Below are positions 7,367 through 16,095 of a DNA stretch of 44,714 nt, piece by piece (the first letter of the stretch is position 1; each line of letters starts with the position of its first letter). The DNA is from an uncultured Clostridia bacterium. GTDB lineage: Bacteria; Bacillota; Clostridia; Peptostreptococcales; Anaerovoracaceae. The DNA lies in contig CAKQIZ010000005.1 of the NCBI GenBank assembly GCA_934247125.1, positions 1 through 44,714 of the forward strand, read 5' to 3'. The position numbers and the translations under genes were made by a program. The notes under the pieces are model-generated. The model had not been told where the DNA came from, did not search any database, and was given only the letters and a program-made list of their open reading frames with translations.

Positions 7367-8788
7367 TTAGAATCTGAAATCCCTGTCGCCGTTTTCGATC
7401 GCCTTCAGGCGCTCCGAACAGACCTCGCGCACTTTTTCGTTAGGGATCATCGCAAGTCGCTGCGCGATGATCTCGTCGCCTTTCTTGTGAGTCTCATCGC
7501 TCGCATAATCCATCAGGAATTCCTTGAGCGTCATGAGCGCATTCGGCTGACAGCAGTTCGCGATCTGACCGGATCTGAGCAGGCTCATGAACCTGTCGCC
7601 CGTCCTGCCCTCTCTGTAGCATGCAGTACAGAAACTCGGCACGTATCCCAGGTCGATCAGCCAGTCAACGACCTCAGCCAGCGACCTTCTGTCATCAACG
7701 TCAAACTGGACCGTGTCCTCGTCTCTTTCCTCTTCGACATATCCGCCGACACTCGTCCTGCTGCCTCCGCTGATCTGCGTGATACCGATCTCCAGACATT
7801 CTCTCCTCGTCTTCGCGCTTTCACGAGTCGACATGATCATTCCCGTGTAAGGCACCGCGATCCTGAGCACCGCAACGATCCTCTTGAAAATATCGTCAGG
7901 CACGCCATTGTCAAAAGTCTCCGGATCGATATCATCTGCCGGTCTGATCCTCGGAACACTGATCGTATGCGGCCCGCAGCCATAAGTCTTTTCAAGGTGA
8001 TGAGCGTGCATCAGCATACCGACAAAATCATATTTGTAGTTTTCCAGTCCGAAAAGCACGCCGCAGCCGACGTCGTCGATGCCCGCCTCCATGGCTCTGT
8101 CCATCGCCTCGGTGTGATACGCGTAGTCGCTCTTAGGCCCTGCCGGATGGAGCGCCTCGTACGATTCCTTGTTGTACGTCTCCTGGAAAAGGATATACGT
8201 ACCGATCCCTGCATCCTTGAGCATCTTGTACTCTTCGACCGTCGTCGCCGCGATGTTCACGTTGACTCTTCTGATCGCACCGTTTTTATGCTTGATGCTG
8301 TAGATCGTCTTTATGCTTTCGAGTATATATTCTATCGGGTTGTTAAGCGGGTCTTCGCCGGCCTCGATCGCAAGTCGCTTGTGACCCATGTCCTGCAGCG
8401 CGATCACTTCCTCCCTGATCTCCTCCTGGCTGAGCTTCTTTCTCGGGATGTGCTTGTTCTGACCATGGTAAGGACAGTAAACACATCTGTTGACGCAGTA
8501 GTTGGAAAGGTACAGCGGCGCGAACATCACGATCCTGTTGCCGTAAAAATGCTCTTTTATCTCTTTGCCGAGCGCAAATATCTGCCTGATGATCTCAGGG
8601 TCTTCGCACTCGAGCAGTGTCATCGCTTCTTTGTATGAAAGACCCTGATATTTTCGGCCTTTTTCGAGGATCTGATCCATCATTTCGAGATCGTCTTTGT
8701 GCGCCTCCGCGTATTCGAGCGTTTCGAGGATCTTTTCGTGGTTTATGAATTCCTCGGCTTTTTTTGAGGTACTGTTGTAAACTGCCAT
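7367..8788 (-). CDS. hydG: [FeFe]-hydrogenase H-cluster radical SAM maturase HydG
   Basis: HydG (473 residues) is the radical SAM tyrosine lyase that makes the CO and CN ligands of the H-cluster from tyrosine. The radical SAM cluster motif is CVNRCVYC (C98, C102, C105). The C-terminal motif for the auxiliary [5Fe-4S] cluster is CTAC followed 21 residues later by CC. Length is normal and there is no low-complexity insertion, unlike its partners HydE and HydF. The ATG has an AAAGGAG site. It lies between hydE and hydF in one operon. The hydrogenase structural gene itself is not in the window. Confidence 0.96.
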   Translation of the reverse strand: MAVYNSTSKKAEEFINHEKILETLEYAEAHKDDLEMMDQILEKGRKYQGLSYKEAMTLLECEDPEIIRQIFALGKEIKEHFYGNRIVMFAPLYLSNYCVNRCVYCPYHGQNKHIPRKKLSQEEIREEVIALQDMGHKRLAIEAGEDPLNNPIEYILESIKTIYSIKHKNGAIRRVNVNIAATTVEEYKMLKDAGIGTYILFQETYNKESYEALHPAGPKSDYAYHTEAMDRAMEAGIDDVGCGVLFGLENYKYDFVGMLMHAHHLEKTYGCGPHTISVPRIRPADDIDPETFDNGVPDDIFKRIVAVLRIAVPYTGMIMSTRESAKTRRECLEIGITQISGGSRTSVGGYVEEERDEDTVQFDVDDRRSLAEVVDWLIDLGYVPSFCTACYREGRTGDRFMSLLRSGQIANCCQPNALMTLKEFLMDYASDETHKKGDEIIAQRLAMIPNEKVREVCSERLKAIENGDRDFRF

Positions 8789-8835
8789 TTTGTTTCTCCT
8801 TTTTGGTTTCGTGATTTGCTTGTGATTTATTTGAA

Positions 8836-9091
8836 ATGCCTTTTTTTATGTAAAGCCCGCAGGTCGCGGGTGCTTGTGGTCTCATGAGGTGGCGCGAGGG
8901 TGCCGGCACGCCGGGCTGTCTGTGATCAGCGGTGGCGCTGACGCGCATTTTCCCCTGAGCGGGGCAGCACCTGACGTGATGACCGACAGATTCATCCACC
9001 TGTCCGGGCCCAGCGGGCAGCGCCTGAGCGTGTGCAGTGCCTGAACGGGGCAGCGCCTGCCCAGCGGATACGCCCCCTGCCATTGCGGCAT
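8836..9091 (-). other. GC-rich low-complexity spacer between hydE and hydG
   Basis: A ~300-nt spacer separates two genes that are normally close. It is GC-rich and repetitive. Variants of GGCAGCGCCTG recur (about 8966, 9019, 9050) and a perfect palindrome TGCCGGCA lies at 8901-8908. Its composition resembles the in-frame insertions in HydE and HydF. A minus-strand reading frame starts at ~9083 and runs into hydG out of frame, but it shows no recognisable protein. I treat the region as non-coding DNA of the same origin as the insertions. Confidence 0.45.
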
Positions 9092-10288
9092 CTATCGCGG
9101 CTGTCTGCCGCAGCGCCTTATCATCTCTTCGAGTTCTTTCCTGTCTTCTGCGATGTGCGTCGGTTTGAACTGCGCCGGATATATCTCGTATGCTTCCTTG
9201 TACTTGTCAGGCGTCGCCTTCTTCATCACTACGTTGGCGCCGAACGCGAACGGATTTTCCACCGTATGCGGCTCGTCTTGACCATGCTGCTCCCTGCCTG
9301 CAAGTATCGAAAGTGACGTCGTCAGCGGCAGGTTCGAATACGGCAGCAGCAGCCTTGTGATCGCAACTGCGCGCCTTGCCAGCTCCGGATCGCCGTCAGG
9401 ACTGCCCGCCAGCGGAGTCCTCGGATTCGATATAAAAGGCCCGATTCCCGCCATCCTGCACGGTATAGATTTCAGAAGCAGGATGTCTTTTGCGATCGTC
9501 TCAAGCGTCTGGCCCGGCAGGCCGATCATGAATCCGCTTCCCGTCTCGTATCCCAGCGCTCTCAGAGTCTTCAGGCATTTTACTCTTGAATCCAGCGTGC
9601 CGCACGGATGCAGTCTGTCGTAAAGCTCGGGGTCTGCGGTCTCGTGCTTCAGCAGATAGCGGTCGGCTCCTGCTTCATACCAGAGCCTGTAGATCTCTTC
9701 GCTTTTTTCTCCACAGCTCAGCGTGATCGCCGGTGCATACGGATCACTGACGGGAGCGGTCTGTTCCACGGTCCGCCCTACGGTCTGCGGCGATACGGCC
9801 GCACCGCCTCGGCCTTTCGAACCCTGATCCGGCGCCGGCGCCTTTCCGATATTCCCCGAGACCGGCGCCGCTCCCTCTGCGGCCGGAGGCGACTCCGCAA
9901 ACGTCCATGGATCCCGGATCCTCAGTTTTTTTATATCCTTTATTATCTCAACTATGTCTTCCGGCGAAGTTCCGTCATCTTCGCCCGACTGCAGCACGAT
10001 CGTGCGGTATCCCGCATCGACCGCCTCTGCCGCAGCCTCGATTATCTCATCATGGCTCATGCGAAAACGCTCCAGCTCCCTGTTTTCCCGGTTCAGTCCG
10101 CAGTAGATGCACTGCCTCTTACAGACATTCGAGAATTCTATTATCGCTCGCAGATGGACCGTGTCTCCGACATGCTCAGCTCTGACCCTGTCCGCCAGTT
10201 CGTATACCGGCGTGAAGTCATCGAGCGCGAGCAGTGATGCGATCCCCTCTGCAGTTTCCAGATGCTCGTATATCTCATATATGTCCAT
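9092..10288 (-). CDS. hydE: [FeFe]-hydrogenase H-cluster radical SAM maturase HydE
   Basis: HydE is the radical SAM enzyme acting with HydG and HydF in assembly of the diiron subcluster. The CX3CX2C motif is CKRQCIYC (C56, C60, C63), followed by the barrel with TIVLQSGEDDG and GSGFMIGLPGQT. At 398 residues it is about 50 longer than usual. The excess is a Pro/Ala/Gly-rich stretch at ~133-187 (coding DNA 9728-9892) inside the barrel between conserved strands. The DNA there contains the 12-bp palindrome GGCGCCGGCGCC (9831-9842). CAGGAG precedes the ATG. It is the first gene of the hyd operon and sits 41 nt after an intrinsic terminator structure. Confidence 0.94.
   Translation of the reverse strand: MDIYEIYEHLETAEGIASLLALDDFTPVYELADRVRAEHVGDTVHLRAIIEFSNVCKRQCIYCGLNRENRELERFRMSHDEIIEAAAEAVDAGYRTIVLQSGEDDGTSPEDIVEIIKDIKKLRIRDPWTFAESPPAAEGAAPVSGNIGKAPAPDQGSKGRGGAAVSPQTVGRTVEQTAPVSDPYAPAITLSCGEKSEEIYRLWYEAGADRYLLKHETADPELYDRLHPCGTLDSRVKCLKTLRALGYETGSGFMIGLPGQTLETIAKDILLLKSIPCRMAGIGPFISNPRTPLAGSPDGDPELARRAVAITRLLLPYSNLPLTTSLSILAGREQHGQDEPHTVENPFAFGANVVMKKATPDKYKEAYEIYPAQFKPTHIAEDRKELEEMIRRCGRQPR
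9728..9892 (-). other. low-complexity insertion inside HydE
   Basis: This is an in-frame GC-rich block encoding ~55 residues rich in Pro, Ala, Gly and Ser within the radical SAM barrel, between IRDPWTF and PAITLSCGE. It includes the palindrome GGCGCCGGCGCC at 9831-9842. Flanking conserved sequence is continuous, so the enzyme is probably functional. Confidence 0.65.
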
Positions 10289-10329
10289 CGTTAAAATCTC
10301 CTGATAATACTCAATTATTGCACGATCAC

Positions 10330-10365
10330 AAAAAACCTCCGCATCCCGTCAGGGTCACAGAGGTT
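10330..10365 (-). terminator. intrinsic terminator upstream of hydE
   Basis: On the minus strand AACCTC and GAGGTT (10360-10365 and 10334-10339 on plus) enclose CCC/GGG pairing and are followed by six T residues (10330-10335). It lies only ~41 nt before the hydE start and ~225 nt after prmC. It could end the rho-prmC transcript, or act as the expression platform of a hydE leader RNA. No convincing promoter fits between it and hydE, which favours attenuation or read-through. Confidence 0.65.
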
Positions 10366-10590
10366 GAGATTTGCGATCTTTGAAAGTTCCGGCGATCCAT
10401 GCAAGTCTGCCGGCGCACACCTGCAGTTTTACATGACAGCAAGTCCTGCAGGCCAAAAGTCCTGTATCTGCCGTGCTTGTACAGTGCACGGCATCTTTTT
10501 CGGTCCTTCCATTATGTCTGTCTTTTGTGTCATCGCCTTTTCCCTCGGTCATACCCTTGGCATCAGTACGAAATCAGTACAAAATTTGTC
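10366..10590 (-). ncRNA. structured region between prmC and hydE, possible hydE leader RNA
   Basis: This 225-nt stretch has no convincing gene but three clear stems. They are TGCCGTGC/GCACGGCA (10469-10476/10486-10493), CCTGCAG/CTGCAGG (10420-10426/10446-10452, inner GAC/GTC) and CCGGC/GCCGG (10389-10393/10409-10413). The terminator at 10330-10365 follows. The order of stems then terminator suggests a cis-regulatory leader on the minus strand. The first stem is also followed on the plus strand by a T-run (10496-10500), so a plus-strand transcript ending there is possible. I match it to no known riboswitch, 6S or SRP RNA. Confidence 0.3.
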
Positions 10591-11475
10591 CTATTTCAAT
10601 TTACATTTTACCACACGATCGCGGCCCGGTAAATCCTTAATTACCGCCGCCGGCGAATATTTTCCTGAATCTTTTAACATTTTGCGCAGATCCTCTCCCT
10701 GGTCGTGGCCGATCTCCATCAGCAAGAAGCCCTCCGGCTTCAGGAAATCCGCGGCCTTTTCCACGATAGTCCTGTAAAAATCCAGTCCGTCGCGCCCGCC
10801 GTCGAGTGCGTTCAGCGGCTCGTGATCCTTGACTTCCTCCTGCAGGATCGAGATCATGTTCGTCCTTATGTACGGCGGATTCGAAACGATCATATCGAAC
10901 TTTCGCCTTTTCACCGGCTCGAACATGTCGCCCGTGAGGAATCGCACCCTGACGCGCAGATCCTCCGCGTTCGCTTCGGCCGTTTCGACCGCCTCCGCAC
11001 TGATGTCCGTTGCCGTGACTTTTACATTGCTGCAGATCTTTGCCAGGGAAATACCTACCGCGCCGCTGCCGCAGCACAGATCGAGCACATCCCACTCCTT
11101 GCGCCCTTTGAGCTTTTCAAAGAACGAAAGCTTCTCGCGCGGGGTATCCTGGATCGTCTTCGCCGCCTCCGTGACCAGCGTCTCCGTGTCCTGGCGCGGG
11201 ATCAGCACATGCGGGTTCACCCTGAACGTGTACCCCATGAACTCCTGCACCCCGGTGATATGCTGCAGCGGGATGCGCTCCGCCCTTTTCCTTATCAGTT
11301 CCATGTATTTTTCCTCGGTCTCGAGGTCCACCTCTTCTTCGGCCTTGAGAAAAAGACTGACCTTGTCGAGCCCGGTCAGGTAGCAGTAAAGTTCCTGCGC
11401 GTCTATTTTAGGATCCATGCAAAATGCCTTGGAAAGCTGATATTCTCCTTCTTTCACAAGTATCCTAGTCTTCAT
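10591..11475 (-). CDS. prmC: peptide chain release factor N5-glutamine methyltransferase
   Basis: PrmC (294 residues) methylates the glutamine of the GGQ motif of release factors using S-adenosylmethionine. The N-terminal helical domain is followed by IPRQDTETLV, the SAM-binding DLCCGSGAVGISLA (132-145) and the diagnostic NPPY catalytic motif (199-202, in SNPPYIRTN). Length is typical. An AAAGGATGG site precedes the ATG. It sits 41 nt after the DUF1385 gene and is the third gene of a rho-DUF1385-prmC unit. In many Firmicutes prmC follows prfA and rpmE; here rpmE is close but separately transcribed and prfA is absent from the window. Confidence 0.95.
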   Translation of the reverse strand: MKTRILVKEGEYQLSKAFCMDPKIDAQELYCYLTGLDKVSLFLKAEEEVDLETEEKYMELIRKRAERIPLQHITGVQEFMGYTFRVNPHVLIPRQDTETLVTEAAKTIQDTPREKLSFFEKLKGRKEWDVLDLCCGSGAVGISLAKICSNVKVTATDISAEAVETAEANAEDLRVRVRFLTGDMFEPVKRRKFDMIVSNPPYIRTNMISILQEEVKDHEPLNALDGGRDGLDFYRTIVEKAADFLKPEGFLLMEIGHDQGEDLRKMLKDSGKYSPAAVIKDLPGRDRVVKCKLK

Positions 11476-11516
11476 TTGCCATCCTTTCTGTTTTGATCCT
11501 CATAATGATCCCTGTC

Positions 11517-12773
11517 CTATATGCATCTGCGCCTTCGGAGCGCACGCTTGCTCCACATCTCTATATCCTGTATATCCATGCCTGCTGTGCTCCACAGCGC
11601 CATCGAACGGCGCCTGCGCCTGCCGGCCGTTCTGCCCGCGTATTTTCCTGTTCTTGCGACTGCGCCGTTTTTCATGTAAAGGTCTGCAGTTCTGCTTCCT
11701 CCGGCGTTTATGGACCTGCCATACATTCCGGCAGCCCCGGGGTTTCCGCTTCCGGCTGCGCCGGTAGCAGCTCTTTCTCCGGCCGCTGCTCCGCATCTGC
11801 CTCCAGATGTTGCGACCGATGCGGTCGCAGGCTTCTTGCCTTCCGCCACGAGCACCGCATTTATCGCTGCTATCGCGACCTCGAGCTGGCTGTCGTCAGG
11901 CTCCTTCGTCGTCACCTTCTGCAGATACAGCCCCGGGATGCTCAGGATCTTGACTACTATATTATCGCTTTTGCCCGCCCATCTGAGCAGTTCGTATGAA
12001 AGCCCTGCGATCACCGGCAGCAGCAGCAGTCTCGAAACGACCCTAAGCAGCAGATTCGGCCATCCCAGCAGAAAATGCAGCGCGAACGCTATGATGAACA
12101 CGAACATCAGGAAGCTGGTCCCGCACCTCGGGTGCAGAGTCGGGAACTGCCTGCAGTTCGCCGGCGTCAGATCCAGTCCGTTTTCAAAACAGTGTATCGT
12201 CTTGTGCTCCGCCCCGTGATACTGGAACACACGCTTTATATCGCCCATAAACGATATGCCCCACACGTAAAGTATGAACATCACGATACGCAGCACGCCC
12301 TCCGTGAAGTTGAGCCAGAATATGCTCTGGGTCACATGCTTCATCAGATTCACGATCCCGGTCGGGAGTATTATGAAAATGCCCACCGTGAAAACTATCG
12401 CCAGCGCGACCGACGCATAGAGCATGAAATTCCACGCGCCCCTGCTGCCGAACTTATCGTTGAGCCACTTTTCGAAACGCGTTTCCTCATATATCTCCTC
12501 GTCCGCTTCGCTCAGGATCTCGGCTGATTTCATCAGCTGTCTGGTACCTACCACCAGCGAGGACACGAACGAGACTACTCCGCGCACGAGCGGCAGCTTC
12601 GCCCATTTTCCCGGCTTCTTTATATCTTCAGTGCTTACATTGATGCTGCCGTCAGGAAGCCTCAGCGCCAGCGCAGTCTTCGTCTCGCCGCGCATCATTA
12701 TCCCTTCCATGACAGCCTGGCCGCCCATTTTCGTCGGGCAGGCCCCCTTGAGAAAAATCTTGCTTAAATCCAT
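11517..12773 (-). CDS. DUF1385 (YqhQ-type) membrane protein with low-complexity tail
   Basis: Residues 1-312 match the DUF1385 family: GGQAVMEGIMMRG near the N-terminus, GAEHKTIHCFENG (~187-199) and the PRCGTSFLMFV motif (~215-225), with about four hydrophobic membrane segments between 65 and 260. Molecular function is unknown. The gene is commonly placed next to prmC, as here. The family usually ends near residue 310-320. This protein continues for ~105 residues of Gly/Ala/Arg-rich sequence (coding DNA 11520-11837) ending in an Arg cluster. The tail has the same composition as the internal insertions in HydE, HydF and the aro enzymes, and I infer the same origin. Confidence 0.88.
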   Translation of the reverse strand: MDLSKIFLKGACPTKMGGQAVMEGIMMRGETKTALALRLPDGSINVSTEDIKKPGKWAKLPLVRGVVSFVSSLVVGTRQLMKSAEILSEADEEIYEETRFEKWLNDKFGSRGAWNFMLYASVALAIVFTVGIFIILPTGIVNLMKHVTQSIFWLNFTEGVLRIVMFILYVWGISFMGDIKRVFQYHGAEHKTIHCFENGLDLTPANCRQFPTLHPRCGTSFLMFVFIIAFALHFLLGWPNLLLRVVSRLLLLPVIAGLSYELLRWAGKSDNIVVKILSIPGLYLQKVTTKEPDDSQLEVAIAAINAVLVAEGKKPATASVATSGGRCGAAAGERAATGAAGSGNPGAAGMYGRSINAGGSRTADLYMKNGAVARTGKYAGRTAGRRRRRSMALWSTAGMDIQDIEMWSKRALRRRRCI

Positions 12774-12780
12774 ATCAATA

Positions 12781-14595
12781 TCAACCCTCTAGCTTTATCT
12801 TCCTGATCACTTCGATGAAAGTCCTGTTGTCTCTCGTATGTGCCAGATTGTCCAGTATCATTTCGGTCACTTCCTGATTGTCCCGGTTGCCCATCGCTCG
12901 TCTCATGTACCAGATAGCCTCCAGCTCGTCCTGATCCATGAGCAGATCTTCTCTTCTCGTTCCCGACTTGTTCAGGTTGATCGCAGGGAAGATCCTCTTT
13001 TCCGAAAGCTTCCTGTCGAGGTGCAGCTCCATGTTACCTGTACCCTTGAACTCCTCGAAGATCAGGTCGTCCATACGGCTTCCCGTCTCCACGAGCGCTG
13101 TCGCCAGTATCGTGATGCTGCCGCCCTCCTCGAGTTTTCTTGCCGCGCCGAAGAATTTCTTAGGCTTGTGCAGAGCGCCCGGATCGAATCCGCCGGACAG
13201 CGTTTTGCCCGATGCCGGCACTACCAGGTTGTATGCTCTGGCAAGCCTCGTTATGCTGTCCATCAGTATTATCACGTCTCTGCCGTGCTCTGCAAGTCGC
13301 TGTGCTCTGGCGAGCACCATCTCTGCGACCTTTACATGATGCTGCGGCAGCTCATCGAACGTGGAATATATGACTTCACCGTTGCCTTTGAGGCTGCGTT
13401 TCATGTCCGTCACTTCCTCAGGACGCTCGTCTACGAGGAGAACTATCATCTCGACGTCCGGGTAGTTCTTTTCTATGCTGTTCGCGATCTTCTTGATCAG
13501 CACGGTCTTTCCGGCTTTTGGCGGTGCTACGATCAGACCTCTCTGGCCCTTTCCGATAGGGGCTACGAGGTCTATCAGCCTCAGCGAAAGGTCTCTGCCG
13601 TCTTCCAGCTTGAACCGCTCGTTCGGGAATATCGGTGTGAGCGACTCGAAATCCGGTCTCTTCATTGCAACACCCGGCTCGTCGCCGTTCACCGTCACCA
13701 CGTAAAGCAGCGCGCCGAATTTATCGCCGTCGTTTGGATGTCTGCATATTCCTTTTACTTTATCACCTGTTTTCAGGTTGAAGCGCCGGATCTGTGCCGG
13801 CGCCACGTATATATCTTTTTCGCTGGTAAGGAAATTATTGAATCTCAGAAATCCGAATCCGCCGTCTGCAAGCTCGAGTATACCCTCGACCTCGAATCTG
13901 TCGCTTCTGTCCGGCGCAGGCCTGCCTCTGTGCCTGCCGGTTCGCTGCGGTCTGTCATCATGCCTGTCATCTGTTCTGCTGTCTGCCCTGCCGTTTGTAT
14001 GTGTGCCTGCTGCTGCATGTCGGCTTCCGGCTGCTGATGTGTCATCTGTTTCGTCCTGCGCGGCTTCCGCTTCATGCGGAACACGGTTTTCCGGCTCTGA
14101 CTGATCTTTTTCGCCCTCGCCGGCAGACTCTGTTTTCGTGTATCTCGTCCCTGTCTTCGATCTCGATGCGGCTTGTTTTCGCCCTCCGGCAGTCCTGCCG
14201 CTCAGCCTTCTTCCTGCGTGCACTGCCTTATCTGATGCTTCTGCTTCTTCTGAGACTTCTGTTGATTCTGTTGCCGAAGCTTCTGCTGCAGTTGCTGCTG
14301 CGGCTTTTGATGCAGCTTTTGACGGTTTCGCTGTTTCTGCACCGTCCATAGCCTCCTCGTGATCCGGCTTTTCGGCAGCGGTCTCGACCCCGGCACGATC
14401 CGATTTTCTCGCTGCTGCCGCCTTGTCTCCGACCGGCTCAGCCTTTTTCGGCGGCTCATCATCCTTCATGAGCGCCTGTACGAGCTCCGCTTTTTTCATC
14501 TTCTGATAATTTTTCAAGCCAAAAGTTTTGGCGATCTCTCTAAGTTCAGCTACTTTTTTCCCCTTAAGCGCTGACTCATCCATTGTTTTCCACAT
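12781..14595 (-). CDS. rho: transcription termination factor Rho
   Basis: Rho is the hexameric RNA helicase that ends transcription at unstructured C-rich RNA. It has an N-terminal SAP-like helical domain (~8-45, LREIAKTFGLKNYQKMKKAEL), a long charged/Ala-rich linker (~46-232), a cold-shock RNA-binding domain (GILELADGGFGFLRF... DIYVAPAQIRRF) and the ATPase core. The core has Walker A APPKAGKT and Walker B VIILMDSITRLARAYN. At 604 residues the excess over ~420 is the linker, a variation known from Actinobacteria and some Clostridia. I start at MWKTMDES (14595) because GAAAGGG lies ~10 nt upstream. Rho heads the operon; DUF1385 begins 7 nt after its stop. Confidence 0.96.
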   Translation of the reverse strand: MWKTMDESALKGKKVAELREIAKTFGLKNYQKMKKAELVQALMKDDEPPKKAEPVGDKAAAARKSDRAGVETAAEKPDHEEAMDGAETAKPSKAASKAAAATAAEASATESTEVSEEAEASDKAVHAGRRLSGRTAGGRKQAASRSKTGTRYTKTESAGEGEKDQSEPENRVPHEAEAAQDETDDTSAAGSRHAAAGTHTNGRADSRTDDRHDDRPQRTGRHRGRPAPDRSDRFEVEGILELADGGFGFLRFNNFLTSEKDIYVAPAQIRRFNLKTGDKVKGICRHPNDGDKFGALLYVVTVNGDEPGVAMKRPDFESLTPIFPNERFKLEDGRDLSLRLIDLVAPIGKGQRGLIVAPPKAGKTVLIKKIANSIEKNYPDVEMIVLLVDERPEEVTDMKRSLKGNGEVIYSTFDELPQHHVKVAEMVLARAQRLAEHGRDVIILMDSITRLARAYNLVVPASGKTLSGGFDPGALHKPKKFFGAARKLEEGGSITILATALVETGSRMDDLIFEEFKGTGNMELHLDRKLSEKRIFPAINLNKSGTRREDLLMDQDELEAIWYMRRAMGNRDNQEVTEMILDNLAHTRDNRTFIEVIRKIKLEG

Positions 14596-14651
14596 AAATG
14601 GCGAACCCTTTCTCTTTGTCAAAATTAGTAAAGCTTTTCTTTTGGAAAGTT

Positions 14652-14680
14652 AGAATATAAATTAATCTGACTGGTATCAA
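14652..14680 (-). promoter_or_regulatory. rho promoter
   Basis: The minus strand shows -35 TTGATA (14675-14680), a 17-nt spacer and -10 TATTCT (14652-14657). The start site would be near 14645, giving a ~50-nt leader to the rho ATG. Rho genes often autoregulate through their leader; nothing specific is visible here. Confidence 0.55.
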
Positions 14681-14840
14681 GATTTCAATTTAAAATTACT
14701 ACTATAACTATACACTTATTTTTTTGCATACACAATATGCAGTTGGATTATTTTGCAAAAAAACGCACTGCTGTCACATATGGCGCTCGCGCCGCTGAAC
14801 TGCCGGTCTGTCCAGGGATCCGGTCACACCTGTCCGGCGC

Positions 14841-14888
14841 AAAACAAAAACAGACCCGCGGATATCCGCAGCGGATCCGTGAGTCTGT
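14841..14888 (-). terminator. hbd intrinsic terminator
   Basis: About 70 nt after the hbd stop, ACAGAC (minus strand of 14883-14888) pairs with GTCTGT (minus strand of 14850-14855) around an inner GGAT/ATCC stem. It is followed on the minus strand by TTTTTGTTTT. This ends hbd as a single-gene transcript. Confidence 0.75.
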
Positions 14889-14957
14889 CAAAGTTTCTAT
14901 TTCCGATATGCCTAAGTATCTGCTCCGTGCAGTCATGCTACACCCAACAGCAGGATC

Positions 14958-15806
14958 TTATTTGTTGTAGTTGTAGAAACCTTCGCCGGTCTTTCTTCCC
15001 AGCTTGTTCGCTCTTACCATCTTTCTGAGGAGCGGGTGAGGTCTGTATTTCGTATCGCCGAACTCAGCATAGAGAGTTTCCATGATAGCCAGGCAAACAT
15101 CCAGTCCGATCAGGTCACCAAGTGCGAGAGGTCCCATCGGATGATTTGCTCCGAGCTGCATTGCTGTGTCGATACCCTCAACGTCAGCAACTCCGTCAGC
15201 CAGGATGCCGATTCCCTCGTTTACCATAGGGATGAGGATCCTGTTTACGACGAATCCAGGTGCTTCAGCTACATCTACAGGAGTCTTTCCGAGTTTTCTT
15301 GTAAGCTCGAGGATAGTCTCTCTTGTTTCGTCTGAAGTAGTAAGTCCCTTAACGATCTCAACCAGCTTCATTGCAGGAACCGGATTGAAGAAGTGCATTC
15401 CGATGATCTTGTCAGGTCTGCCTGTTGCTGCAGCGATCTCTGTGATGGAAAGCGCTGAAGTATTCGTTGCAATGATAGTTTCAGGCTTACAAAGTTCATC
15501 CAGTTCTTTGAAGAGAGCTTTCTTTGCTTCCATGTCTTCTGTAGCGGCTTCGATAACGAGGTCAGCATCCTTGATTATAGCGATATCTGTCGAGCCGTGC
15601 ACTCTGCCCATTATCTCTGCTTTATCTGCTTCTGTGATCTTCTCTTTCTTGATGAGCCTGTCCAGATTTTTTTCTACGGTTGCGATACCTCTGTCTACGG
15701 ATGTCTGTCTTCTCGCTCTAAGAACTACGTTGTAACCATTCTGAGCCAGAACCTGGATGATACCGGCGCCCATTGTGCCCGTTCCCAGTACACCAACTGT
15801 TTTCAT
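14958..15806 (-). CDS. hbd: 3-hydroxybutyryl-CoA dehydrogenase
   Basis: This 282-residue NAD(P)H-dependent enzyme interconverts acetoacetyl-CoA and 3-hydroxybutyryl-CoA in the butyrate pathway. The Rossmann motif GTGTMGAGI (8-16), the catalytic serine in NTSALS (115-120), His138 in GMHFFNPVP, Glu150 and the Asn of ANHPMGPL are all present. Length is typical of clostridial Hbd. It is unusual in standing alone: thl, crt, bcd and etfAB, its common partners, are not adjacent. Promoter and terminator on either side support a single-gene unit. AAGGAGGAG precedes the ATG. Codon choice is cleaner and less GC-rich than in the neighbouring rho-prmC block, consistent with high expression. Confidence 0.95.
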   Translation of the reverse strand: MKTVGVLGTGTMGAGIIQVLAQNGYNVVLRARRQTSVDRGIATVEKNLDRLIKKEKITEADKAEIMGRVHGSTDIAIIKDADLVIEAATEDMEAKKALFKELDELCKPETIIATNTSALSITEIAAATGRPDKIIGMHFFNPVPAMKLVEIVKGLTTSDETRETILELTRKLGKTPVDVAEAPGFVVNRILIPMVNEGIGILADGVADVEGIDTAMQLGANHPMGPLALGDLIGLDVCLAIMETLYAEFGDTKYRPHPLLRKMVRANKLGRKTGEGFYNYNK

Positions 15807-15842
15807 AATTAACTCCTCCTTATTAATGATCTATATTTTTCT

Positions 15843-15871
15843 ATTGTAAACGATTTATGTGATGTTTTAAA
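15843..15871 (-). promoter_or_regulatory. hbd promoter
   Basis: The minus strand has -35 TTTAAA (15866-15871), a 17-nt spacer and -10 TACAAT (15843-15848) in an AT-rich region. The -35 is weak and the -10 strong. Confidence 0.45.
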
Positions 15872-16019
15872 TATTTTTTTGCAAATATTTTGAGCTATTT
15901 CTCAAATTTAAGCGGATCATTTCGGGCTGTTTTCTTATGGAAAGTTCGGGTTATATTTTTTCGGCAATCCCCCCGTAGTCAGTCGTGTTTTTCCAGCAAT
16001 ATACACCCCCTGGATTTTA

Positions 16020-16048
16020 TTGTCAGTAAATACCTTCTCTCCTAAAAT
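16020..16048 (+). promoter_or_regulatory. promoter of the secreted protein gene
   Basis: The plus strand shows TTGTCA (16020-16025), an exact 17-nt spacer and TAAAAT (16043-16048), about 48 nt before the start codon at 16096. This looks like a housekeeping promoter rather than an ECF-type one. Confidence 0.5.
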
Positions 16049-16095
16049 TGCGCAATACGTTATTTTTAAACTTTTTATGCAAAGGAGAGATAAAC

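Noticed and set aside
6977..8638. Very long open frame on the plus strand opposite hydG and hydF
   Set aside because: It is the antisense shadow of well-conserved hydG and hydF; high GC third positions keep it open. Arg/His/Asp-rich translation has no family features.
8595..9083. 162-codon minus-strand frame bridging the hydE-hydG spacer
   Set aside because: It enters hydG in the wrong frame, has no convincing start site, and its unique part is low-complexity spacer.
10355..10552. 65-codon Cys-containing minus frame before hydE, considered as a metal-binding small protein
   Set aside because: No ribosome binding site, it runs through three hairpins and into the terminator; a structured RNA explains it better.
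12838..14037. 400-codon plus-strand frame opposite rho
   Set aside because: Antisense shadow of rho; no ribosome site or recognisable domain.
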